This document shows positions 1-6,268 of a stretch of DNA of 9,165 nucleotides, piece after piece. Made by a program: the position numbers and the translations under genes. The stretch comes from Actinomycetota bacterium. GTDB lineage: Bacteria; Actinomycetota; Thermoleophilia; Gaiellales; Gaiellaceae. The notes under the pieces are model-generated. The model was not told the DNA's origin and made no database searches. It worked only from the letters and a program-made list of their open reading frames with translations. The stretch covers positions 1-9,165 of the forward strand of contig JAFALP010000113.1 in assembly GCA_019234175.1 (NCBI GenBank), read 5' to 3'. The stretch's first letter is position 1. Every line of letters begins with the position of its first letter.

Positions 1-502
1 CCGTGAGTGGTGACAGGACGATGTGGTCGAGGTTGTGGCCTGCGCGCGCCGCGAGCAGCTGCAGCACGCCGTACAGCGAGTTGAAGACGAGCCCGGCGGT
101 GAACCATCCGATCGTCCGCCAGTAGAACCGCTCGCCGCGGCGCACGAGATACGTCACGGCGCAGGTGAGGAACACCCAATGGATGACGAACTTGCCCATC
201 CCCTTCTCGTACTCCGACAGCGCCTGCTTCGTCTGCAGGTTGAAGAACCCGAGCAGGTAGACGAGCACGAACGCGACGAAGAAGCCGACGACGATCCCCG
301 CCGTCTTCGGCGTCCGTCCTCGGCTCTGTGCGGCGAACGCACCGATGAACAGGATCGTGAGGATGTCGGTGATCTCGACGTTCCCGGCGACGTTCCAGTG
401 CACCTTCTCGAACGTCATGCAGAAGAACGCGGCGAAGAAGAAGAAATCGGCGATACGCGTCCGGCTGACGGTGCGCGGGAGCGCGACGGCGGCGGCGGTC
501 AC
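1..502 (-). CDS. O-antigen ligase/polymerase-like membrane protein, N-terminal part (runs off the window)
   Basis: Only the first 167 residues are inside the window; the 3' end is cut by the left edge. Hydrophobic segments lie near residues 18-30, 43-58, 67-87, 104-121 and 128-151, separated by short charged loops, as in the multi-spanning Wzy/WaaL (O-antigen ligase) superfamily. The N-terminal pattern of a very aromatic first helix followed by an ITDILTILFI-like second helix is what I recognise from that group. Members join or polymerise lipid-linked glycans on the outer face of the membrane. The diagnostic large periplasmic loop is not present in the window, so ligase and polymerase cannot be told apart. 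The GTG start overlaps the stop of the upstream glycosyltransferase gene (GTGA, 499-502), and an AGGAG at 509-513 lies six bases before it, which supports this start and coupled translation. The family call is moderately sure; the coding frame is sure. Confidence 0.72.
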   Translation of the reverse strand, partial: MTAAAVALPRTVSRTRIADFFFFAAFFCMTFEKVHWNVAGNVEITDILTILFIGAFAAQSRGRTPKTAGIVVGFFVAFVLVYLLGFFNLQTKQALSEYEKGMGKFVIHWVFLTCAVTYLVRRGERFYWRTIGWFTAGLVFNSLYGVLQLLAARAGHNLDHIVLSPLT

Positions 503-1749
503 GGGAGGCTCCTGAGCAGGTCGGCGAGCTGCTCGACGCGGCGACCGCGCGAGAGCCGGTCGCGCCACTCCGGCGAGAGCGGAGGCCCGTCGAGCGCGCC
601 GTCCCGCCACTTCCCGTGCAGATCGACGAGCGCCGCGCGAATCCCCTCGACGTCGTCGGGGGCGACGACGACGCCCGCGCCGGTGTCGCGGATGAGCTTC
701 GCCGCGGCGCCGTCAGGCGGTACCACGGCGAGGATCGGCCGCTCGGCGGCGACGTACTCGAACACCTTCCCCGACAGCACGCCGCGGCCGCGGCCGCCCG
801 CTTCCGGGATGAGGAGCAGCAGGACGTCGCTCTCGCGCTGCAGCTCCAGCGAGCGCCGGCGCGGCACGTAGTCGATCAGCTCGACGCGGTCGCCGAGGCC
901 GAGCTCCTCGAGGAACTCACGGTCACCGGGACGGAAGTCGCCGACGAAGCGCACGGTCGCGTCCTCGAGCCCGGACTCCGCGAGCGCGCGCAGGAACGGC
1001 TTCGGATCGCGGCGGCCGAAGAAGGACCCCGTGTGCGTGATCGTGAACCGCTCCGTCCGCACGTGCTCGAGCCCGGCGAAGTCGTCGAAGTCGGAGCCGT
1101 TCTCGATCCTCACCACACGACCGCGCGGATTCAACCCTCGCGTCTCGTCGGCGATGGCCTCCGCCGCCGCGACGATCGCGTCCGCGCGTCGTGCCACGAG
1201 CATCGCAACACCGCGCGCGGCCTTCTCCTTCGCCCTCACGGCGAGCGTGTCGGACCGGCGGTGAGGATGCGCGACGAGCGAGTCCCGCAGGTCCGCCACC
1301 CACTTCGCGCCGGTCGCCGCCTGGACGGCCGCGCCGATGAGATGCACGGAGCCTGGCGGCGACGTCGTGAGCACGACGTCGATCCCCTCGCTGCGCGCGA
1401 TCGAGATGGCCTTCGGGATCGCGGTCGCGTTCCAGGTCACGTTCTCGTCCGGGAGGAGCAGCCGCCGCCCCAGCGTCGAGACCCTCCGCACGGCGAGGTC
1501 GACCCCCGATCGGCCGTGCAGCTCGTCCGCGAGGCGGCGCCCGCGCGGCCCGACATAGCGGGCCCGGTGCACCCAGGCCTGCGTCGGCAGCGGCAGGTCG
1601 GCGTCCTCGTGCAGCCACTTGGGATCGTCCGGCGCGAGCACGTGCGTCTCGATCCCGAGCGCCGGCAAGTGGCTGGCGAACTTCAGCGACCGCTGAACGC
1701 CCCCGCCGCCCGCAGGCGGGAAGTACAGCGTCACCAGTAGGAGTTTCAC
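499..1749 (-). CDS. Family 4 glycosyltransferase (GT-B fold)
   Basis: This is a complete 416-residue protein, normal for a GT4 enzyme, which transfers a sugar from a nucleotide donor to a lipid-linked or glycan acceptor in the cytoplasm. The N-terminal half starts with a beta strand and a glycine-rich loop (LLLVTLYFPPAGGGGVQR, residues 3-20) typical of the acceptor-side domain, with ADLRD at 152-156. The C-terminal donor domain has ENGSD at 216-220, a HTGSFFGRRDP loop at 239-249 and SGKVFEYVAAERP at 326-338, matching the conserved Lys/Glu region that contacts the nucleotide sugar. The frame stays open for 71 codons upstream of the chosen GTG, but that part is antisense to the M23 gene and lacks family similarity, so the start at 1749 before VKLLLVTLYF is preferred. 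There is no clear Shine-Dalgarno; a promoter fitting a leaderless message lies just upstream. The stop overlaps the start of the ligase-like gene. Sugar specificity cannot be read. Confidence 0.9.
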   Translation of the reverse strand: MKLLLVTLYFPPAGGGGVQRSLKFASHLPALGIETHVLAPDDPKWLHEDADLPLPTQAWVHRARYVGPRGRRLADELHGRSGVDLAVRRVSTLGRRLLLPDENVTWNATAIPKAISIARSEGIDVVLTTSPPGSVHLIGAAVQAATGAKWVADLRDSLVAHPHRRSDTLAVRAKEKAARGVAMLVARRADAIVAAAEAIADETRGLNPRGRVVRIENGSDFDDFAGLEHVRTERFTITHTGSFFGRRDPKPFLRALAESGLEDATVRFVGDFRPGDREFLEELGLGDRVELIDYVPRRRSLELQRESDVLLLLIPEAGGRGRGVLSGKVFEYVAAERPILAVVPPDGAAAKLIRDTGAGVVVAPDDVEGIRAALVDLHGKWRDGALDGPPLSPEWRDRLSRGRRVEQLADLLRSLP

Positions 1750-1756
1750 CGACCCG

Positions 1757-1785
1757 ATGCTACGGTCTGGACGGGCAGTGGTCAG
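1757..1785 (-). promoter_or_regulatory. Candidate sigma-70-type promoter for a leaderless glycosyltransferase message
   Basis: Read on the minus strand there is CTGACC (1785-1780, four of six matches to TTGACA), a 17-base spacer, and TAGCAT (1762-1757, matching the TANNNT -10 form common in actinobacteria). The GTG start at 1749 follows after seven bases, so transcription would begin at or within a base of the start codon. That fits the absence of a Shine-Dalgarno. The -10 box is the exact complement of the first six bases of the M23 frame as annotated from its ATG. This is seen by eye only, and such boxes occur by chance. Confidence 0.4.
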
Positions 1786-2647
1786 AGTTGTGGCGTTCGT
1801 TGCGGCAGGCGTCGCGGCGCTGAGCGCGCCCGCCTTCGCGCGCGCGTATGGCTGGCCGATCAAGCCGTTCCACCGCCAGCACGCGATCCGCGGCGCGTTC
1901 GACGACCCGCGGCAGGGCGGCACCTTCCACTTCGGCGTCGACATCTCCGCCTCCTTCGGCACGCCCGTCTACGCCGTCGCCTCCGGCACCGTCTTCCGAT
2001 ACTCGGACGCGGTCGCCGTCCGTCAGTCGGACGGGCGCGAGTTCTCCTACTGGCACGTGCGGGCGACGGTGAAGGAGCACTCGTACGTGACGAAGGGCCG
2101 GCAGATCGGCGTCGTGCGCTTCGGCTTCGGGCACGTGCACTTCGCCGAGTTCAACGGGCGCACGTACGTGAACCCGCTGCGGCCCGGCGCCCTGACCCCG
2201 TTTGCCGATCACACCGTGCCGGTCGTCGGCCCGATCGACGTCGTCGATTCGGACGGGATCGTGAAGGCGACGGTCGAGGCGTATGACCCGCCGCCGATGC
2301 TGCCGCCGGGGCTATGGAACGACGCCGTGTGGACGCCCGCCCTCGTCCGCTGGCGCATCGTCGAGGACGGGCGCCCGGTCGTTCCGTGGACCGTGGCCGA
2401 GAGCGCCGCCACCTACCATCCGCGCCGCGACTACGCGAAGGTCTTCGCGCCGGGGACGCACCAGAACTTTCCCGGAATACCGGGGCGCTACATCTTCTGG
2501 CTCACGAGCGGGACCGGCCTGCTGGACGGGCACTACGTGATCGAAGTGAGGGCGAGCGACACGCGCGGCAACACCGGCACGGCGTCGTATCCGTTCGACG
2601 TCCTCACCGATCAGAGCTTGAACACGATGAAGTTCGCGTCCCGGTAG
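1757..2647 (+). CDS. Secreted M23 (LytM-type) metallopeptidase domain protein
   Basis: This is a 296-residue protein. An arginine-containing start, a hydrophobic run at about 8-25 and an SAPAFA|RA-like site near residue 28 form a probable Sec signal peptide. The M23 domain (about 32-150) keeps all expected active-site positions: HFGVD (H58, D62), SYWH (H100) and GHVH (H126, H128). H58, D62 and H128 would bind zinc, with H100 and H126 catalytic. M23 enzymes cut peptide cross-links of peptidoglycan; some bind without cutting, but no catalytic residue is missing here. Residues about 157-282 look like a beta-sandwich (Ig-like) domain. It is the only plus-strand gene, divergent from the GT4 gene with just seven bases between start codons, and its last 37 bases overlap the convergent GT-C-like gene. 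No Shine-Dalgarno precedes ATG 1757. In-frame GTG codons at 1778 or 1790 are possible starts that still leave a signal peptide. Substrate is unknown. Confidence 0.85.
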   Translation: MLRSGRAVVRVVAFVAAGVAALSAPAFARAYGWPIKPFHRQHAIRGAFDDPRQGGTFHFGVDISASFGTPVYAVASGTVFRYSDAVAVRQSDGREFSYWHVRATVKEHSYVTKGRQIGVVRFGFGHVHFAEFNGRTYVNPLRPGALTPFADHTVPVVGPIDVVDSDGIVKATVEAYDPPPMLPPGLWNDAVWTPALVRWRIVEDGRPVVPWTVAESAATYHPRRDYAKVFAPGTHQNFPGIPGRYIFWLTSGTGLLDGHYVIEVRASDTRGNTGTASYPFDVLTDQSLNTMKFASR

Positions 2648-4518
2648 ACCGGGAGCGCGCCCTGCGCCTCCACGCGTGCGACCGGCTCGCCGCGCCGGAG
2701 GACGAGCCACTGCGCGTCGTAGCGCCGCGGAATCGCGAGGCTTCCGCTGTCGAGGAACCGGATAACGTCTGCGCGGCGCGCAGCGGGACGGTTCGCCTTC
2801 GTGTCGGCAACGTGCGCGGGAGGCGCGTTGCAGACGTACACCGGCGCGTACGCGGAGATGCGATAGCTCGTCTCCAGGTCCGCGAACACGACCGAGCGCT
2901 TCGGGACGTCCGCTCGGAGGTAGTGAACGAGACCCGGCGTGAGCGCGCTCGGGTCCTTCCCGTACGACGTGTTCCAGTGCGAGAAGCCGTGAACGAGCAC
3001 GGGGGCGGCGAAGAGCACGACGGCGAACGCGGCGAGCGGTCCCTCCCGTGCCGACCCGCGCCTGATCGCGTACGCGAGGAGCCCGGCGAGGCCGCCGAAG
3101 AGCGCGATCCACGCCGGCGCCGCGGGCGACGCGTGGAACACCGTCCCGAAGTCGCCCGGATACTCGAGCTGGAGCACGATCCCGGCCGCGAGCGCGACGG
3201 GCAAGACGACGGGCCCGACGAAGCGCGCGGCCACCGCAGCGCCGCCGACCAGCGCGAAGGCGAACGGCACGAAGCCGGCCGCGCGGCGCGACTGTGAGAG
3301 CGAGACGGCGTCGGAGAAGTGGGGGAAGAGCACGTCCCACAACTCGAGGCCGAGCACGAGCACGGTGCCGCCGAGGACGAAGGCGCTCCAGCGCCGGCGC
3401 CCTGCGAGCCCCGCGAGCGGGACGAGCACGAGCGCGGCGACCGCGATCGCGCCCGAGCGCGACATGATTCCCGCCGCAAGGTGGTAGCTGCTCTGCGAGT
3501 GCACGACGAGGTCGGTCGCGTAGTGGCGTAGCTGGCTTGCCTTCTCGGCCGGAGTGGGATTGTGCGACAGCGTCTCGTCCACGATCGGCTTCAGCCAGAG
3601 GAAGACGAGCAGCGGTGGCACGCCGTACGCGACGAGCGCGACGACGTTCGCACGCAGGTCGCGGAACGCGCGCACGACGACGTATCCGACAAGGGGGATG
3701 GCGAGGAAGAGCGCGTACGTCGGATGGACGAACGCAAGGTCCATGCCGAGCGCCGCCAGCGTCAGGCCGGCTCGCCACGAGGGTGCGCGCGCGAACGCGA
3801 AGAAGAGCGCGATCCCCGCAGGGACGAGCAGCTGCCGCGCGACGCTGCCGGGGCCGTCGAGCGTCGTGTACGCGCCGCCGTCGCCGGGCGCGAACGCGAT
3901 GAGCGCCACCTGCGCGACCATCGCCGCAAAGCCGAGCGTGACGGAACCGAAGACGACGCGACCCGCTTCGTAGGCGAGGAGCAGCGCGAGCGGAGCGAGC
4001 AGGCTCGGCTCGTGGAGGACGACGGAGCTCGGGTCGACGCCCGCGACCTCGGCGACGAGCGCGAGCCAGCCGTGCCACAGCGGAAAGGCGTAGCCGGGAT
4101 GGAGGCCGCCGTCCTTGAACTCGTCGACCGCCCGGAGCGAGAGCGAGCCGAAATCGTCGAGCTTGCGCACGCGGCCGAGATGGAAGAGCGCGTCGCCGTG
4201 CAGGACGCCTTCGATGAACCACAGCGCGCCGCCGAGCGCGAGGCCGGCGAGCGTGACGGCTCCCGCACCGGGAAGACCGTCGCTATGCACCTGGCGAAAT
4301 GCGAGCGGCGCCGCGAGTGCGCCGATGCCGAGCACGAGCCCGAGCGTGAGCCACAGCGACCCGTGCACCGCAAACGTGAGCGCAAGCGCGCCCGCGACGA
4401 CCGCGACCGACCACGTGAACGTCGCGGCGACACCGCGGCGGCCGAGCGCGCGCGCGACGAAAACGCCCGGTGCGAGGAGCACCGCCGTGGCGAACGCGAG
4501 GCGGAGCCAGAGGATCAC
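2611..4518 (-). CDS. Large polytopic membrane protein, probable GT-C-type glycosyltransferase
   Basis: This 635-residue protein has about 11-13 hydrophobic segments spread over residues 1-510, then a soluble tail (about 512-635) probably outside the membrane. That layout resembles GT-C glycosyltransferases, which take sugar from polyprenyl-phosphate donors and act on the outer face. The segment HGDALFHLGRVRKL (107-120) sits just after a membrane helix, with D109 placed like the acidic residue of the first outer loop in GT-C enzymes. DGGLHPGYAFPLWHG (136-150) is a second loop rich in Asp, His and aromatic residues. The function is inferred from architecture; I do not recognise the exact family. 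The GTG start overlaps the GT2 gene stop (GTGA, 4515-4518), so the genes are probably coupled, though no good ribosome binding site is visible. The frame is open upstream, but there it only shadows the GT2 gene. The 3' end overlaps the convergent M23 gene by 37 bases. Coding status is sure. Confidence 0.68.
   Translation of the reverse strand: MILWLRLAFATAVLLAPGVFVARALGRRGVAATFTWSVAVVAGALALTFAVHGSLWLTLGLVLGIGALAAPLAFRQVHSDGLPGAGAVTLAGLALGGALWFIEGVLHGDALFHLGRVRKLDDFGSLSLRAVDEFKDGGLHPGYAFPLWHGWLALVAEVAGVDPSSVVLHEPSLLAPLALLLAYEAGRVVFGSVTLGFAAMVAQVALIAFAPGDGGAYTTLDGPGSVARQLLVPAGIALFFAFARAPSWRAGLTLAALGMDLAFVHPTYALFLAIPLVGYVVVRAFRDLRANVVALVAYGVPPLLVFLWLKPIVDETLSHNPTPAEKASQLRHYATDLVVHSQSSYHLAAGIMSRSGAIAVAALVLVPLAGLAGRRRWSAFVLGGTVLVLGLELWDVLFPHFSDAVSLSQSRRAAGFVPFAFALVGGAAVAARFVGPVVLPVALAAGIVLQLEYPGDFGTVFHASPAAPAWIALFGGLAGLLAYAIRRGSAREGPLAAFAVVLFAAPVLVHGFSHWNTSYGKDPSALTPGLVHYLRADVPKRSVVFADLETSYRISAYAPVYVCNAPPAHVADTKANRPAARRADVIRFLDSGSLAIPRRYDAQWLVLRRGEPVARVEAQGALPVYRDANFIVFKL
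2639..2654 (+). terminator. Small perfect hairpin around the M23 stop codon, terminator-like but without a T-tract
   Basis: The sequence TCCCGG-TAGA-CCGGGA is a perfect six-base stem with a four-base loop, and the M23 stop codon TAG (2645-2647) is in the loop. The stem is GC-rich, but no run of T follows on either strand, so it is at best a weak or factor-dependent terminator. It also lies inside the coding end of the opposing GT-C-like gene. Chance in GC-rich DNA is a fair alternative. Confidence 0.2.
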
Positions 4519-5327
4519 AGCGCGCGGATCACGTCGAACCGGCGCCGGAGGAGCAGGCCGAGCACCATCACCCACGCGGCCGCTCGCGCCGTCGCCCGGC
4601 CGCGGTGCTTCTCGAGGAAGCGGAGCTGCCCGCGGACGTTCTGCGCGAGCATTCGGCCTCTGTGCGACCCGCCGTACACGTGTGTCGCGACCGCGGCCGG
4701 GTCGAACCACACCTGCCAGCCTGCCTCGTGGAAGCGGTAGGCCCAGTCGGTCTCCTCGCTGAAGAGGAAGAAGCCGTCGTCTGCCTCGCCGGCGTCGTCG
4801 ATCGCGGCGCGGCGGACGAGCCAGACGGCGCCCATGATCCAGTCCGCTTCGCGCGCCTCGTCGTGCGCGAAGCCGCCGGCGTAGAAGGCGTTCAGCGCCG
4901 AGGACCGCGGAGCAAGCTTGCGCAGGAACAAGTACTCGGTCGCGATCCGCCACACGGTGGGGAAGCCACGCACCGACCGCTGCAGCGTCCCGTCCGGGTT
5001 CTGCAGCCGCGGCGCGACCACGGCCGCGCGCGGATGCGCGTCCGCGAACGCGACGAGCTCGGCGAGCGCGCCGTCGTGCATCCACGCGTCCGCGTTCAGC
5101 AGGAGGACGTAGGGGCCCGACGTGCGCGCGATGCCGGTGTTCCATCCGTACGCGAGGCCGCGATTCTCCTCCTCGACGAGCTGCACGTCGGGAAAGCGGT
5201 CGCGCACGAACGCGACGGTCCCGTCGGTCGAGCCGTGGTCGACGACGACGGTCTCTTCCCCGCGGACGCTCTCGAGCGCCTGCTCGATCCAGGGCAGCGC
5301 GTTGTACGTCACCACGACGACGCTCAT
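4515..5327 (-). CDS. Family 2 glycosyltransferase (rhamnosyltransferase-like)
   Basis: This is a complete 270-residue GT-A-fold enzyme. It starts with SVVVVTYN (2-9), followed by the nucleotide-binding DHGSTDGT (30-37), NRGLAYGWNTG (55-65) and LLLNADAW (76-82), where NAD stands in for the metal-binding DXD. An acceptor-side FLFSEETDWAYR (187-198) supplies the likely catalytic acidic residues, and VYGGS (217-221) follows. This set is typical of the WbbL/RfbF-like branch that adds rhamnose or a related sugar to lipid-linked glycans in the cytoplasm. The donor sugar is inferred only from the branch. The C-terminus ends in a short hydrophobic stretch and basic residues (250-264) that may sit on the membrane. 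The ATG at 5327 overlaps the stop of the flippase-like gene (ATGA, 5324-5327), and the stop overlaps the GT-C-like start, so three genes appear coupled. Only a weak GGGAAG precedes the start. Confidence 0.91.
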   Translation of the reverse strand: MSVVVVTYNALPWIEQALESVRGEETVVVDHGSTDGTVAFVRDRFPDVQLVEEENRGLAYGWNTGIARTSGPYVLLLNADAWMHDGALAELVAFADAHPRAAVVAPRLQNPDGTLQRSVRGFPTVWRIATEYLFLRKLAPRSSALNAFYAGGFAHDEAREADWIMGAVWLVRRAAIDDAGEADDGFFLFSEETDWAYRFHEAGWQVWFDPAAVATHVYGGSHRGRMLAQNVRGQLRFLEKHRGRATARAAAWVMVLGLLLRRRFDVIRAL

Positions 5328-6268
5328 CGGCGCAGCGCTTCCCGGGCGACGATCACCGCTCCCGGAAGCGCGAGCGCGATCGTCACGACGAAGAAGAGAA
5401 AGCCGGTCGCGAATGCCGGGTCGGCGGCCACCCCGAGCTCGCCGAGAAACGAGACGAAGAACGATTCGCGGACGGCGAGCCCGTTCACCGTGAACGGGAT
5501 GAGCGCCACGAGGAACAGCAGAGGCCCCATGACGTAGTAGGGCCGCGGCGAGAGATCGACGCCGACCGCCTTGCCCGAGCACCAGATGGCGAGGACGCGC
5601 ACGGCCTGCACGACGAGCGTGAGCAGGAACATCCAGACGAGCAGCGGCACGTCGTCCCGGAACGAGTGCAGCGCGAGGTACACCTCGCGCAGCGGGCGCT
5701 CGAGACGCACGGCGCGCAGGAGCGGGCGCAGACGCCGGAGCGGCCCGTGCATCCGCGTCGAGAAGAGCACGACGCCGAGCGCGATGGTGGCGACGACGAA
5801 CGCGAGCTCGATCCAGAGGTATCCGCCGACGCTGTAGCGGCCGACGGCGAGCGCGAAGCCGGCGATCGCAAGCGTCAGCGTGGCCGCGCCGCCGAGCGCC
5901 CGCTCGAGGAGCACCGTCCCGGCAGCCGCGCCACCCGAGCCCTCGTGGCGGCGCATGGTCTCGTAGATGCGAGACGCATCACCGCCGAGCGCGGTCGGCA
6001 GCACCTGGCCGGCCGCGTACCCGACGAAGTACGTGCGCACGAGCCGGGGCAGCGTCTCGTGCACGCCGCGCGCGGCGAGCAGCCGCTGCCACCGCCATGC
6101 CATCGGCCACGTCGACCCGACCATGATCGCGACCGCGGCGAGGAACCACGTGACGTGCGCGTGCGCGAGCACGTGCCCCGTCTGACCGAGATTGATCTTC
6201 CAGAGGATGTATGCGGTGCAGAGCCCGGTGACGACAAGGGTCGCGCCGACGCGCCAGAGGCGCCTCAC
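5324..6268 (-). CDS. Flippase-like membrane protein, LPG synthase transmembrane (UPF0104/AglD-like) family
   Basis: This 314-residue protein has about seven or eight membrane helices. It carries two signatures of the lysylphosphatidylglycerol-synthase transmembrane family: YFVGYAAGQVLPTALGGDASRIY (split at 80-90 and 91-102) and ALIPFTVNGLAVRE (255-268). The aminoacyl-transferase domain that makes full-length MprF an LPG synthase is absent, so this is the stand-alone membrane form. Such forms are often found beside glycosyltransferases and annotated as flippase-like; the transported lipid is not known from sequence. In this setting a role in moving or handling a lipid-linked sugar intermediate is a reasonable inference. 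The GTG start overlaps the stop of the ATP-grasp gene (GTGA, 6265-6268), with GAGG seven bases before it. The frame is open for 85 codons upstream, but that part shadows the ATP-grasp gene. Its own stop overlaps the GT2 start. Confidence 0.85.
   Translation of the reverse strand: MRRLWRVGATLVVTGLCTAYILWKINLGQTGHVLAHAHVTWFLAAVAIMVGSTWPMAWRWQRLLAARGVHETLPRLVRTYFVGYAAGQVLPTALGGDASRIYETMRRHEGSGGAAAGTVLLERALGGAATLTLAIAGFALAVGRYSVGGYLWIELAFVVATIALGVVLFSTRMHGPLRRLRPLLRAVRLERPLREVYLALHSFRDDVPLLVWMFLLTLVVQAVRVLAIWCSGKAVGVDLSPRPYYVMGPLLFLVALIPFTVNGLAVRESFFVSFLGELGVAADPAFATGFLFFVVTIALALPGAVIVAREALRR

Noticed and set aside
23..1740. Two long plus-strand open frames (23-871 and 616-1740) opposite the ligase-like and GT4 genes
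   Set aside because: Their translations are rich in Arg, Glu, Asp and Pro with no domain pattern, as expected for antisense frames in GC-rich DNA, while the minus strand shows clear GT4 and membrane-helix patterns.
2314..4740. Long plus-strand open frames (2314-3297, 3562-4740) and a minus-strand frame (2312-4222) over the M23 and GT-C-like genes
   Set aside because: They are highly charged, low-complexity shadow translations; the GT-C-like frame explains the region with about a dozen coherent membrane helices.
5324..6268. Possible MprF-type lysyl-phosphatidylglycerol synthase
   Set aside because: The aminoacyl-transferase domain is missing; only the membrane domain is present, so the synthase function is not supported.
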